The notes under the pieces: generated by a model | Told to the model about the DNA's origin: nothing | Databases searched by the model: none | Seen by the model: only the letters and a program-made list of their open reading frames with translations | Part shown: positions 44,101 through 48,965 of the stretch, piece after piece | How positions within the stretch are numbered: position 1 is the first letter of the stretch | Layout: each line of letters opens with the position of its first letter | Translations under genes and position numbers: made by a program | Assembly (NCBI GenBank): GCA_002633005.1 | Contig: NMRA01000058.1 | Coordinates: 225,585 to 289,584, forward strand | Length of the DNA: 64,000 nt | Origin: Phoronis australis | Taxonomy: Eukaryota > Phoronida > Phoronidae | Direction of reading: 5' to 3'

Positions 44101-45867
44101 TATTTTTGTGGCAAAGTGACTCATGGCAACTGGTGGGGGTACTTTGTCGGTTGTTTTGTCCGGACAGCAAAAATGAGGAACAGGTGCACGTTATTGCAAT
44201 TCAGGTGAGGAGAGCACTGTCTTGAGATAAAACATGTTTTTCTTTGCTGAAACATCGCTGTGTTTGGATGACCACTAAAGCCATTGTCGATTTGCTGCCG
44301 TTGGTGGGGGGAGTTGCGCTGTATTCACAAACTTATGATTGCATTAAATACCACTCAGGATATGCAAAGAGCAGATAAAGTTGGACAATGAATAATTAAA
44401 TTTGTATAAAAAGAGCCAAGATGAGAATCAAAAGCACCCAACCAAAATTATGACGCTTTTACGCTCACAGTGATATCAATAGCTTCTCAAGGACACCGAG
44501 GCCGTCATTAACTGATGCCAAGGAACGCAGGTCACGGAAATAGACGGGAATAGTCGATGATTTTCTGGTCTCGGCCCAGGTCAAAAATTGTGCTCAAAAA
44601 GACTTTTAGTTTGATAAGACTCAGTTGGTAAACATTATTTCATATTACATATTACTTAATTTGGTGTATATTTTCTTGTCTTTGAACGAGATTACCCTTT
44701 GACATAACCACTTTAACAGGAGGCATCTTATCCAAATTTGGGACTGCATATACATGTAAATAACTGCTGTTATAATAATTCTTACCTCTACCACATCAAT
44801 GCGCTGATTTATAACAGCACAATTTCATAATATGTTGATGATATTTTGCAAGTAGTTTATCCCGTACAATACGCCATCTTTTTGATCACATCACGTGACC
44901 TAATGAATATAAGTCTGAAAAGATTTCTGCTCCCGACCGGGACTCGAACCCAGGACCTTCTGCTAACGGTGCAGACGCTCTAGCCACTGAGCCATTGGTC
45001 AAACACAGAAGTCCAATCCGACTTTGTAGTGTGCATGTTACCCATGATCTCCATTGTGTGTGTAAATATCTTTTTCAGTGAGGCGTGGAATATGTTGCAA
45101 GTAGTTTATCCCGTTCAATCCGCCATCTTTTTGATCACATCATGTTAGTCTGATTGGATTTCTGTGTTTGAACAGTGGTCCCGATGGCTCAGTGGCTAGA
45201 GCGTCTGCACGGTTAGCAGAAGGTCCTGGGTTTGAGTCCCAGTCGGGGGGCAGAAATCTTTGTGGACTTATATTCATTAGGTCATGTGATATGATCAAAA
45301 AGGTGGTGGATTGAATGGGATAAACTACTTGCTACATATTCCACGCCTCACTGAAAAAGATGATATTTACACATGTTGATGATAGTTAAGACTAATGTGT
45401 ACTGTGCTGGGTAACCTAGCAACAATTTTATTTTTGGTGTTCAGCTTTCTGTGCCATGACACTGAAGTGGTCTTTATGAAATTTAGCACTTGTTTCTATT
45501 TCAAAAAAGAGAGTACCCCCTAATTATTGAAAAAATGCGACTTAATTACAATTTTTTGACATCAACCATGATGGTATGCACCAGTTATACCGATTGACAG
45601 AATCTTATATTTGTGGCTTTCAATCTTCATACAAATTGCATTTTTGCCTAGAAGTTATTTCAAGTTTACCAATTTGTACTTCTCCCTTTAGTGGGTATCT
45701 TTAAAATAGGGATTATCCCTTGTATTTGCACTGTTTGTAATGCACACCGTGAACAGATGTCAATGCTTTTTGTTGCTCGTGTGTTTCAGTTAGAGGAGCT
45801 GAACAAAAAGACTGGTGCTGAGAAACGAGAAATGGAAGAGAGACATGGCTTGGTTCAGCAAAAGAAG
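8131..45867 (+). CDS. ACAP-type ArfGAP gene, BAR-domain exons (partial, spliced)
   Basis: Nine plus-strand exons (8131-8188, 17927-17985, 25654-25714, 32225-32278, 34375-34433, 37452-37635, 39974-40018, 42592-42687, 45790-45867) join with consistent phases into 231 uninterrupted codons. The product follows the N-terminal BAR domain of ACAP proteins throughout. Examples are LVKLCNHMIEAGKTF, FINGVRDLGSYF, ILLDQAHRSV, LDYVFQINLLHSKKR, FHQGYDLF and EKREMEERH before the PH domain. ACAPs are Arf6 GTPase-activating proteins that bind curved membranes through BAR and PH domains and act in endosome recycling. That function is known for the family and inferred here. The initiator exon and the PH, ArfGAP and ankyrin exons were not found. 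The match does not separate ACAP2 from ACAP3, so I give no symbol. Confidence 0.93.
8545..8890 (+). repeat. fragment of TA-flanked element interior
   Basis: This stretch is homologous to 36380-36715, inside the TA-flanked element at 36224. Shared blocks include attgtcccgggtgatggat and gaacgctttgtc, and both end in ggattttgaagaattgcc. The copy here lacks the terminal arms, so it is a detached internal fragment lying in the first ACAP intron. Confidence 0.65.
9357..11300 (+). pseudogene. THAP-domain gene, three exons, two in-frame stops
   Basis: Exon 1 (9357-9604) starts MKRCV and carries a THAP zinc finger: C-x4-C, VFKFPED, W, then LCSAHFEDSCF with the C-x2-H pair. Exon 2 (10650-10803) joins in phase across a GTGAGT donor to give YCLRLLPGSVPSLHP, the usual end of a THAP region. 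Exon 3 (11106-11300) ends DAETQTEIAGNLID then TGA. Stops at 9372-9374 and 9450-9452 break the zinc finger. THAP domains are DNA-binding and occur in transposases and host regulators. A related 5-prime region lies at 22735-23213, so this is probably a transposon-derived gene. It sits in an ACAP intron on the same strand, with a SINE in its first intron. Confidence 0.75.
9885..9968 (-). repeat. tRNA-derived SINE core
   Basis: On the minus strand an A-box-like tggcagaatggtttagatg is followed by a clear B box, gggttcaagtccc (plus 9893-9905). The flanks do not pair as an acceptor stem. It lies in the first intron of the THAP pseudogene. Confidence 0.6.
11393..11545 (+). pseudogene. THAP-domain fragment
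   Basis: After a possible acceptor (gtatttcag) the frame reads through YEHSTVCFTIPKDVEIRKRW and VVAICRDK. This is the central THAP pattern, including the invariant proline and tryptophan. The N-terminal C-x2-4-C part and the final C-x2-H are absent. It is therefore a partial copy, lying about 90 bp after the stop of the THAP pseudogene but from a different THAP lineage. Confidence 0.55.
11546..13312. other. intron sequence without recognised gene
   Basis: AT-rich intron DNA. The stretch 11680-11970 has several cccctctc-type blocks that suggest an old repeat. I could not place it in a family. No exon of ACAP or other gene is seen. Confidence 0.4.
13313..13500 (+). repeat. fragment of TA-flanked element interior
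   Basis: Similar to 32690-32850, inside the element at 32317. Shared blocks are gccataaaaatacaagacg-type sequence, gacgcatattga, and a following aataggataatctgga-like block. The terminal arms are missing. Confidence 0.55.
13784..13833 (+). ncRNA. hammerhead-ribozyme-like motif
   Basis: The conserved core ctgaaga (13790-13796) is followed by a stem II (ggtgt pairing with acac, with a bulged G), then gaaa (13818-13821), then a gtc cleavage triplet ending at 13827. The 4 bases before the core (actt) pair with the 4 after the cleavage site (aagt), forming stem I. Stem III would be tiny; the palindrome acatgt could let two copies pair. These are features known for hammerheads at the ends of Penelope-like elements and retrozymes. 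Activity is inferred, not shown. Confidence 0.5.
13840..14917. other. intron sequence without recognised gene
   Basis: No exon, array or element boundary was recognised. Two overlapping short open frames on opposite strands near 14113-14362 look like chance. Confidence 0.4.
14918..14998 (-). repeat. Penelope-like element 3-prime tail fragment
   Basis: On the minus strand this matches 51205-51296 downstream of the GIY-YIG ORF. Both share tatccttgggaggatctgg, tcgccttatttagttt and agatatattttctacg. About 80 bp are shared. It marks a second, almost completely lost copy of that element. Confidence 0.75.
15931..17674 (+). repeat. 1.75-kb repeat, copy 1
   Basis: Homologous along its whole length to 37716-39467 in the same orientation. 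The copies start tgctatgaacattcc versus tgctataaacactcc and both end with a gatgtgttca(c/t)gacatg block. Short inverted motifs tttatccacctt (near 16018) and aaggtggataaa (near 17620) lie inside each copy. No transposase is recognised. A 62-codon open frame beginning MKNNLVNAIFLHNPPPF at 16817 is also present in copy 2, probably because the copies are young. The repeat ends about 250 bp before an ACAP exon. Confidence 0.85.
17927..17985 (+). CDS. ACAP exon: BAR domain
   Basis: Bounded by tttgtttcag and gtaagt. It encodes LVKLCNHMIEAGKTFNSCN plus two bases of a split codon completed by the next exon. It aligns with LVKLCIAMIDTGKAF of the family. The intron upstream is 9.7 kb and carries THAP pseudogenes and a 1.75-kb repeat. 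Confidence 0.92.
18119..20895 (-). mobile_element. 2.8-kb transposon with very long terminal inverted repeats
   Basis: The ends agtcaggtttgtt (18119) and aacctgact (20887-20895) open inverted repeats running about 400 bp inward (18119-18545 against 20445-20895). They share ttttttggggaaagtgga, aaataattgattcc and repeated aagatggccaccaagatgg-type blocks. The interior carries a decayed minus-strand gene, described separately. No clean target duplication was found. The long inverted ends with one internal gene point to an autonomous DNA transposon lineage, now dead. The 109-codon plus-strand frame in the left arm is repeat sequence. Confidence 0.75.
18850..19900 (-). pseudogene. decayed transposon ORF of the HAFTGCD/CXC type
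   Basis: Pieces on the minus strand follow a protein type common in invertebrate mobile DNA but without an agreed function. In order they are: YDDIILVFDTHKDN; a KAQLTEYV segment; DVLLIHC; TDIDLLVLVIAYYDWF; LPAFHAFTWIDNTGPF (where relatives have HAFTGCD); ELRWYLFCK with RPPTIGTLKQHVLRG; then EELPAPEAVIEMVRCQCK followed by a Cys-rich tail (RCSCQS). Several frameshifts and stops separate the pieces, so it is dead. The start, expected toward 20400, is not recognisable. The assignment rests on motif order recalled from similar proteins. Confidence 0.65.
20896..21469. other. intron sequence with aagatggcgg-type blocks, no gene
   Basis: The sequence contains cgccattttg and aagatggcgg blocks near 21160 and 21303 that resemble those in neighbouring repeats. 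No exon is seen. Confidence 0.4.
21470..22215 (+). repeat. dispersed repeat with 180-bp internal tandem copy
   Basis: The left part parallels 6453-6770 on the minus strand. The right part holds two tandem copies, about 21858-22040 and 22046-22213. Each has aagactgcagcctatttctt, catgaatgttatc, a TCA/ATC-rich tract and tttcgccaagtgt. The open frames here are low-complexity repeat translation. Confidence 0.65.
22281..22480 (+). repeat. array-type repeat fragment (about 145-bp unit family)
   Basis: Closely similar to 48400-48600. Both have ggtccaa.ta.tgtg.tgcccc, aatgacattttt, a ctgtatct block, caagatgtttttga, and ggattcgactacc-type sequence in the same order. It is a short stray piece of the array family found at 30.6, 40.1 and 48.1 kb. 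Confidence 0.6.
22735..22871 (+). repeat. flank shared with 9150-9290
   Basis: This block precedes the THAP remnant in both places. Shared strings include cctcaaaataaattttatta, tgcctttagtgcac and ataattatgtacaacgtcat. Because it lies outside the proposed element ends at 22872, either the true element is larger or the insertion site itself is repeated. Confidence 0.65.
22975..23213 (+). pseudogene. THAP-domain remnant, frameshifted
   Basis: It starts MKRCICGGCSNS, with the first C-x4-C pair, and continues QTENVSVF. It then differs from the 9357 copy by a 7-base deletion that shifts the frame. The DNA still matches through the part that would give LCSAHFEESCF. No splice donor is present at the end, unlike the 9357 copy. 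It is not functional as read. Confidence 0.65.
23248..23480 (-). pseudogene. acidic transposon protein C-terminal segment
   Basis: The minus-strand frame reads through MNKYYEETYENGGQDDEMGF, then FSTLRPYELDHPARE and a Ser-rich tail ending DDSE at a stop. Position and acidic composition fit the end of the second protein of a two-gene transposon, converging on the THAP frame. I do not recognise a specific domain. Confidence 0.35.
24016..24257 (+). pseudogene. THAP-domain exon remnant, frameshifted
   Basis: From the ATG at 24016 the frame reads MLRCIVPALPNYETAKKAGT and SFFRLPR. It then stops; the match continues in another frame as ELRKWLAVVKNERY and HLRVCGRHFVDSDF. The final C-x2-H and the tryptophan are present, but the second zinc cysteine has been lost (LP where relatives have CP). 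A GTGAGT donor follows at 24258. This is a separate THAP lineage from the other copies. Confidence 0.6.
24954..25046 (+). repeat. 31-bp GC-rich direct repeat, two copies
   Basis: The 31-bp sequence starting gatcgggttccgagccactg occurs exactly at 24954-24984 and 25016-25046, spaced 62 bp. It is much more GC-rich than its surroundings. Purpose unknown. Confidence 0.85.
25654..25714 (+). CDS. ACAP exon: BAR domain
   Basis: Bounded by ctttgtttcag and gtaagt. One leading base completes a Ser codon, then AFINGVRDLGSYFREDTLVS, ending in phase 0. It is equivalent to FMNGIRDLAQYSSNDAVVE of ACAP2. The phase-0 end allows an in-frame cassette exon before the next exon (see 29754-29771). Confidence 0.92.
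25715..28160. other. intron sequence without recognised gene
   Basis: AT-rich intron between two ACAP exons. No repeat boundary or second gene was recognised before the LTR at 28161. Confidence 0.4.
28161..28460 (+). repeat. solo LTR, BEL-like
   Basis: Starts tgtgcttctgacagg and ends cccaca. It matches 60721-61085 through cttccccattggttagtttt, cacattctgattggtcgaat, ataccgaacacaag and cctcgggtttta, with an aataaa near the end. Because the second copy is followed by a primer-binding site, this is an LTR, and here it stands alone. No target duplication could be confirmed. Confidence 0.7.
28461..30590. other. intron sequence; only the candidate microexon noted
   Basis: No gene or clear repeat. 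A weak tRNA-like block near 29290-29345 was considered and not accepted. The candidate 18-nt microexon is listed separately. Confidence 0.4.
29754..29771 (+). CDS. candidate 18-nt in-frame ACAP microexon
   Basis: The sequence is catcag / 18 nt / gtaagt, with a T-rich tract upstream of the AG and a perfect consensus donor. It lies on the coding strand between two exons that both meet at phase 0, so it would add six residues, EERVLA, without breaking the frame. Other ACAPs have no residues at this point, so it would be an alternative cassette or a chance match. No expression evidence is available here. Confidence 0.3.
30590..31390 (+). repeat. degenerate tandem array, unit about 145-150 bp
   Basis: The motif cctagtggcaatttt or a near match recurs at about 30638, 30783, 30935, 31080 and 31192. 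Between these come recurring blocks of the type gtatctccaaa, gattttcataaaattttg and a gacggatctgacta-like block. The spacing is about 145-150 bp, except the last. The 151-codon minus frame at 30732-31187 runs through repeat units and is not accepted as a gene. Confidence 0.65.
31391..32224. other. intron sequence without recognised gene
   Basis: AT-rich DNA leading to the acceptor of the ACAP exon at 32225. Nothing recognised. Confidence 0.4.
32225..32278 (+). CDS. ACAP exon: BAR domain
   Basis: Bounded by acgtttcag and gtaagt, with 18 full codons in phase 0: DTLERFAHGMKEMSKFQT. It aligns with TSLTKFSDSLQEMINFHT of ACAP2. A TA-flanked transposon begins only 38 bp downstream of the donor. Confidence 0.92.
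32317..34034 (+). mobile_element. TA-flanked DNA element with ACCGCCCA subrepeats, copy 1
   Basis: The ends ccgtaaacgttcgggttaac (32317) and their inverse (to 34034) are flanked by TA at 32315-32316 and 34035-34036, as in Tc1/mariner-type insertion. Both arms are built from several degenerate units of the form gttaaccgcccatctc or taagcgcccatgtc. A short conserved block near 33780-33850 (gtgctacgcgttccaacta) is shared with copy 2. It includes a 19-codon frame, MAKARKSATRSNYVWGLGS, that might be a remnant of coding sequence. No transposase catalytic domain is recognised. The element lies between two ACAP exons. Confidence 0.8.
34375..34433 (+). CDS. ACAP exon: BAR domain
   Basis: Bounded by attttcag and gtgagt. 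It encodes ILLDQAHRSVCKNLKSFIT plus two bases of a split Asn codon. It corresponds to ILFDQTQRSIKAQLQNFVK of ACAP2, the middle of the BAR bundle. Confidence 0.93.
34434..35150. other. intron sequence without recognised gene
   Basis: No gene seen. Near 34945-35000 is a ggcatcttacccaaacgtggga block that recurs near 36180 and 44722, marking an unclassified dispersed repeat. Confidence 0.4.
35151..35990. mobile_element. 840-bp element with about 115-bp terminal inverted repeats
   Basis: The left arm 35151-35265 (accttaaatggcagaagttt) pairs with 35876-35990 over about 115 bp, with scattered mismatches and small gaps. Shared inner blocks include tgatgttgact and gtgaccctgtgaagtagt. The interior shows no recognised protein. 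Long inverted ends with no gene suggest a non-autonomous foldback element. Confidence 0.7.
36072..36150 (-). repeat. degenerate tRNA-derived SINE
   Basis: The minus strand has a damaged B box (gggacttgaac-like block near plus 36074-36092). The arrangement of surrounding blocks (agatctctgtcctgactggg, then a damaged A box, then a cagaaatctagttagactta tail) matches the SINEs at 42925 and 44900. Confidence 0.4.
36224..37350 (+). mobile_element. TA-flanked DNA element with ACCGCCCA subrepeats, copy 2
   Basis: The same ends as copy 1 (ccgtaaacgttcaggttaac to its inverse ending 37350), with TA at 36222-36223 and 37351-37352. It is shorter (1127 bp), through internal deletion or a different interior. 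The interior 36380-36720 is shared with 8545-8890. The right arm again has runs of units such as taaccgcccacccc. It ends about 100 bp before the largest ACAP exon. Confidence 0.8.
37452..37635 (+). CDS. ACAP exon: largest BAR exon, 184 nt
   Basis: Bounded by catctag and gtaata. It completes the split codon and adds 61 residues. They begin DIKKVKETRKHFEKISDDTD, pass through DAKNGVTAMKSWF and end LDYVFQ. The family equivalents are DLRKFKDAKKQFEKV and HIALDYVLQ. It lies between two repeat copies, with the TA-flanked element ending about 100 bp upstream of it. Confidence 0.95.
37716..39467 (+). repeat. 1.75-kb repeat, copy 2
   Basis: Same orientation and extent as 15931-17674. Shared strings include atccaccttggctg, gctcatgcggata, acaagctgtaaaacgacgtt, cgattttatccgtttt-like blocks and aagtttcttcctacagtttc-like ends. 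The second copy of the MKNNL open frame is at 38613. Divergence looks like roughly a tenth or less by eye. It is tempting to call it a DNA transposon, but no transposase or flanking duplication was found. Confidence 0.85.
39468..39973. other. intron sequence without recognised gene
   Basis: AT-rich DNA ending in the acceptor of the 45-nt ACAP exon. Nothing recognised. Confidence 0.4.
39974..40018 (+). CDS. ACAP exon: 45-nt small BAR exon
   Basis: Bounded by ctgtttcag and gtaagt. Fifteen codons, INLLHSKKRCDVLHT, match INVLQSKRRSEILKS of ACAP2. The exon is in phase 0 on both sides. Confidence 0.92.
40080..41930 (+). repeat. degenerate tandem array, unit about 150 bp
   Basis: Units contain cctcctagtggccattttg, then tgtgagagcgtttc, then a gatgatatctagagaacc-like block, then gatttcattgaaacttgac, then tattatgagattgc and gattttcgg. 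Landmark positions 40796, 40939, 41088, 41263, 41403, 41558, 41680 and 41855 give spacings of 122-175 bp, mean about 150. Earlier units from 40080 are more worn. It lies in the ACAP intron between the 45-nt and 96-nt exons. Confidence 0.75.
40476..40496. repeat. (CA)n microsatellite
   Basis: An uninterrupted run of about ten CA units inside the array. Confidence 0.95.
42107..42307 (-). pseudogene. LINE fragment, C-terminal zinc knuckle
   Basis: The minus-strand frame includes GHMGSPVCPECGTDIETPKY followed by LVESCPAF. This is the C-x2-C ... ETP ... C pattern found after the RNase H region or at the C-terminus of several non-LTR retrotransposon proteins. No reverse transcriptase is found upstream, so it is a short, 5-prime-truncated remnant in the array-bearing intron. 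Confidence 0.65.
42592..42687 (+). CDS. ACAP exon: BAR helix 3
   Basis: Bounded by ctttccag and gttagt. It has 32 codons, including MLSYMHAQNAYFHQGYDLF and EPYMKTLASQ. The FHQGYDLF string is a strong ACAP signature. Phase 0 on both sides. Confidence 0.95.
42925..43000 (-). repeat. tRNA-derived SINE core
   Basis: On the minus strand an A box (tggctcagtggactagagcg) is followed by a B box (gggttcgagccc, plus 42937-42948). It is 240 bp downstream of an ACAP exon. The same A box appears in the pair at 44846-45360. Confidence 0.7.
43411..43565. mobile_element. MITE with 5-bp target duplication
   Basis: Ends caggggcagatccag (43411) and, inverted, cagtggcggatgtag (to 43565) are flanked by ggtaa on both sides (43406-43410 and 43566-43570). 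G-runs of eight lie inside each end. The CAGGGGCGGAT-type end resembles hAT MITEs, though hAT duplications are usually 8 bp. A 5-bp variant is known for some hAT lineages. Confidence 0.7.
43574..44845. other. intron sequence without recognised gene
   Basis: No exon or clear element. A ggcatcttatccaaatttggg block at 44722 belongs to the unclassified repeat also seen at 34975 and 36180. Confidence 0.4.
44846..45360. repeat. palindromic composite: two opposed SINE cores between three inverted arms
   Basis: Arm 1 (44846-44905, ttgcaagtagtttatcccg) and arm 2 (45069-45144) are direct copies. Arm 3 (45281-45360) is their inverse. Between arms 1 and 2 lies a minus-strand tRNA-like core (B box gggttcgagtccc at plus 44939-44951). 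Between arms 2 and 3 lies the same core on the plus strand (A box atggctcagtggctagagcg at 45184; B box gggtttgagtccc at 45228). The whole folds into a long hairpin. It ends 430 bp before the last recognised ACAP exon. Confidence 0.75.
45790..45867 (+). CDS. ACAP exon: end of BAR domain
   Basis: Bounded by gtgtttcag and gtcagc. It has 26 codons, LEELNKKTGAEKREMEERH then GLVQQKK. EKREME with the following QQK is the conserved join to the linker before the PH domain. No following PH exon (family GYLFKR) is seen in the remaining 18 kb, so the gene most likely runs past the window. Confidence 0.93.
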
Positions 45868-46152
45868 GTCAGCACCTGGATTAAAAATCCACTTTCATAT
45901 CAGTGCTAATTGCACATTGATTTGATTATTGTATTAGATATATGTGTTCAACAACAGTGTTTTTATATGGGAACTTGATGTGATGTGTCAGTATTTTCAC
46001 GAGGCCTAATGCGTTCCAACTGAGGCTAATAACACACTTATATAAAAATGCATGGTTTAAATTATTTATTCCTCATACTTAAAGATGTATTTGCAAGGTC
46101 CTTTCTATGCTAATGTATAGCAGGAACTTAACAGCAATGCTTTTTTAATATA

Positions 46153-47507
46153 CCATACTCGTCTGGGTTACCGCCCAGGGCGCTTAAATTGGGAATCTAA
46201 GAAAACAGGGGGTAGGCGGTAAGCCGAGCATAGGCGGTTAAGATTAAAATTTTTGAAATGTCAGGAGTGGGTGGTTACTGCACAAAGGACCGATTTTACC
46301 CTCATGGAGCTACACTTACGTCGGACTTCAAGCATGTCAGTTAAAACATACGTCGGCGGATTGAAGTAACGGACTTCGACAGGCTGAAGTGGAAAAGCAC
46401 ACACGATACAGTGGTGCCGTGATCCCGAGCGCGATTAGGTTTTTACGTACCTTGATTGCTGCTCGTCATGTCTTGGAACTGAGGTATTCCTACAAATAGA
46501 CGTGCCTTCAGTAGGGCAAGTTTCTTGAGAGAAAAGCAAGATCACGCAAGACTACGCTAGATCGTCATGTATTGCTACGCGAAGGCGGTGACATCAATCT
46601 CCCAGAATTTGTTAGAAGCATGTGCTCAACAGTCGGACATTACTACTGTTAGGAAATAGGGGTGGTCAGTCGGCTGAGAAAATAATGAAGCAAAAACACA
46701 ATCATGTAAAAAAGCAAAAAACATATCATGTAAAAAGTCAACAGGCAAATCAAGAGTTCAAAAAAATAAGTTTTTGACCACATAGATGTGGATAGAATGT
46801 TCGACTTGCGCTCAATTACAAGTTGATCCGTGCAATGTTGCTTTTGGTTGGGCGCTTCCATTTTGGTGTCAGGAGTGAGTCATTAAAAACATGCATTTAA
46901 CGAAGACACATAATAACGGCTCGTATCTGCTTGTATTCAAAACAATGCGTCCAAAATAATGTCAATGTAGTTTACAAAATCGTTGGTCATGTACCAGCCG
47001 AGTGTGGTCGTGTTTTTTTATTTCATTGCTTAGGGTGGTGATGTTTCGTGTACTGTCATGGGGAATCCAGAAAGGTAGGCCACGGACTTGAAATTCTTGT
47101 CAAGTACTGCTTTGTTGGTTCTTCCATGGCAATGAAATACATTCGACAAGTGCCGTCTCAGTGATCAGTACATACTGACATGAGTTACGTGTGTGAGCCA
47201 AAGGAAGCACTTGTGTCTCCTTCAGTAAAGAGCATGAGAATATGGGTATTTTACTGCCATAGTAAGGCAAGTTCCCGGTTCCGCTAAAACTGATTGATTG
47301 TCATTGAAAGGTAAGCGAGTTGCGCACGTTTTGGAATTAGTTTTGGGAGACAAACTTTCACAAAAGCACACATACTTTTAAGGAGGTCTCGATCATAAAA
47401 AATTTGGGGTGGGCGGTAAGCCGAGGTTGGGCTCTTAAAAATGAAAAAATAAAAATTTCAAGGGTGGGCCGTATGCCAAGCATGGGCGGTAACCTGGAAG
47501 AGTACGA
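46153..47507 (+). mobile_element. TA-flanked element, related subfamily with ACCGCCCA subrepeats
   Basis: Ends ccatactcgtctgggttacc (46153) and inverted tcgtactcttccaggttacc (to 47507) share only their inner gggttaccgccca part with the 32317 family. TA lies at 46151-46152 and 47508-47509. Both arms contain repeated gggcggtaagccgag or its complement. The 1.36-kb interior shows no recognised protein. It lies downstream of the last ACAP exon seen. Confidence 0.7.
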
Positions 47508-47509
47508 TA

Positions 47510-48059
47510 ATCTGCGCCAAACAAAGTGCAGTATTCATTGACAACTTTTAAATGTGAAAACAAAAAATTCTGCAAATAGGTGACCTTTGCACTAGTGATG
47601 TACCTTGGGGGCTCACATAGCCCGCATCATACTGTATTATTCCCCAAAAACCATGTCACTGTACTTACTGGATACATTTGAGTGATTTACTGTAGATCAT
47701 TTTCGAGACAAAACTTCTTCTTAAAAACATTTGGCAATTTGCAACCTACTTCATTTTCACATTGTTGCTATAATTTAACCAAGCAATCACAGAGATAAGG
47801 AATTAGCATGCAAGTTCGACTTTAAGACCTTACCCCCATTTCTTTGCTGAGTCTTAATTTGCTCCTCTTTAGCCAATTTCAACAGTTCTGATGTCACTCG
47901 TGGTTTTTCTTGATGTTTCCTTTACGTGCCCACATATTTCGTCATCCCTGTCTGTTGTCCATCCATCTGTCTGTCTGCTATCTGCGCGTTGTCCGTTCGG
48001 CATCTGCTGCTCTCCAAAGCCCTTTGATGTATGTTCATATAATTTTGAGTATGTGTTCC
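47510..48059. other. no gene; tct/gtc-rich start of an array
   Basis: From 47930 a cccacatatttcgtcatccc block and imperfect ctgtctg repeats lead into the array at 48060. This resembles 60500-60720, suggesting a common leader for the array family. Confidence 0.5.
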
Positions 48060-48790
48060 TTTCATTAATACGAATCTGACTACCGGTGTGCCCCCTAGTG
48101 GCAATTTATTTTTTATGTTTACTTTTGTATCTTCAAAGCTCCTCAACGGATTTTCCTAAAATTTGGCAAATAGGTATCTATTAGTTAGATGACGCAACCT
48201 TACTGTTTTTGGTTGGATGCAAGGTATTTTACACCACCTAGTGGCCATTTTTACTGTTTTCGAATCTGTTTTTGGTGTCCACCCCTCTATCAACCAAACT
48301 ATTTTAAGGATGATGCTTCTATATCTGCTATACCATGCAGAGGATCATAAAAAAATTGGCTTATGTGTTCCTACTGACAAGTGCATGACTGACGTGGATT
48401 TTCAAACGGGTCCAACTACTGTGCTGCCCCGTAATGACATTTTTTCAAATCTACGACAGTGTATCTTCTAAACCCCTTGCAAGATGTTTTTGAGATTTTG
48501 TAATAGTTGTATTCCTATTAACTTGTCACGAGATGGATGGATTCGACTACCGCTTTGGTTGATAATGGCATTTTTTATGTTTGCCTTAGTTCATTTTCTT
48601 TGGAATTCTTTGACAAATTTTCATGAAATTTGGCAAATAATTTTTGAGAGATGACGATGCCTTCCCATTTCTAGTTTGGATATGTTAAACTTATTCTGTG
48701 CCATCTAATGATAGAAATAAACAATCCCTAAAAGCACGTTTGCGGTGCAGCTGTGGCTGCATTTCAACACTCTGTGATGCTCTTGGTTTT
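48060..48790 (+). repeat. degenerate tandem array, unit about 145 bp
   Basis: Recurring cccctagtggcaattt or cacctagtggccattttta blocks at about 48087, 48230, 48420 and 48551, with a further worn one at 48700. They alternate with gtatcttcaaa, gattttcctaaaatttgg and ggattcgactacc blocks. Order and spacing match the array at 30590-31390. Confidence 0.65.
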
Positions 48791-48810
48791 TTCGATTCTA
48801 TGAATTGATT

Positions 48811-48965
48811 CTATGACTTTTGCTCCATCAACTCTTCATATCTCTCACTGGCTACCTCAGACTGTGATACCTCCATATCTAGCTCATCCCATTCGAATTG
48901 GTCAAAAGTAAAGCCCAAATCAAACGATTTCTGCGGAGTGGCTAGTGAGCAGACGGTATTTTAGA
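48811..48965 (-). other. coding-looking acidic minus-strand segment
   Basis: A frame of about 50 codons includes FDLGFTFDQFEWDELDMEV and ends ERYEELMEQKS at a stop. The acidic, aromatic-rich composition looks coding. It resembles the acidic ends of transposon-encoded proteins, but I do not recognise a family. It could also be chance. Confidence 0.25.

Noticed and set aside
45184-45250. functional tRNA gene on the plus strand
   Set aside because: The A and B boxes are good, but there is no acceptor-stem pairing, and inverted copies lie next to it. It is a SINE core.
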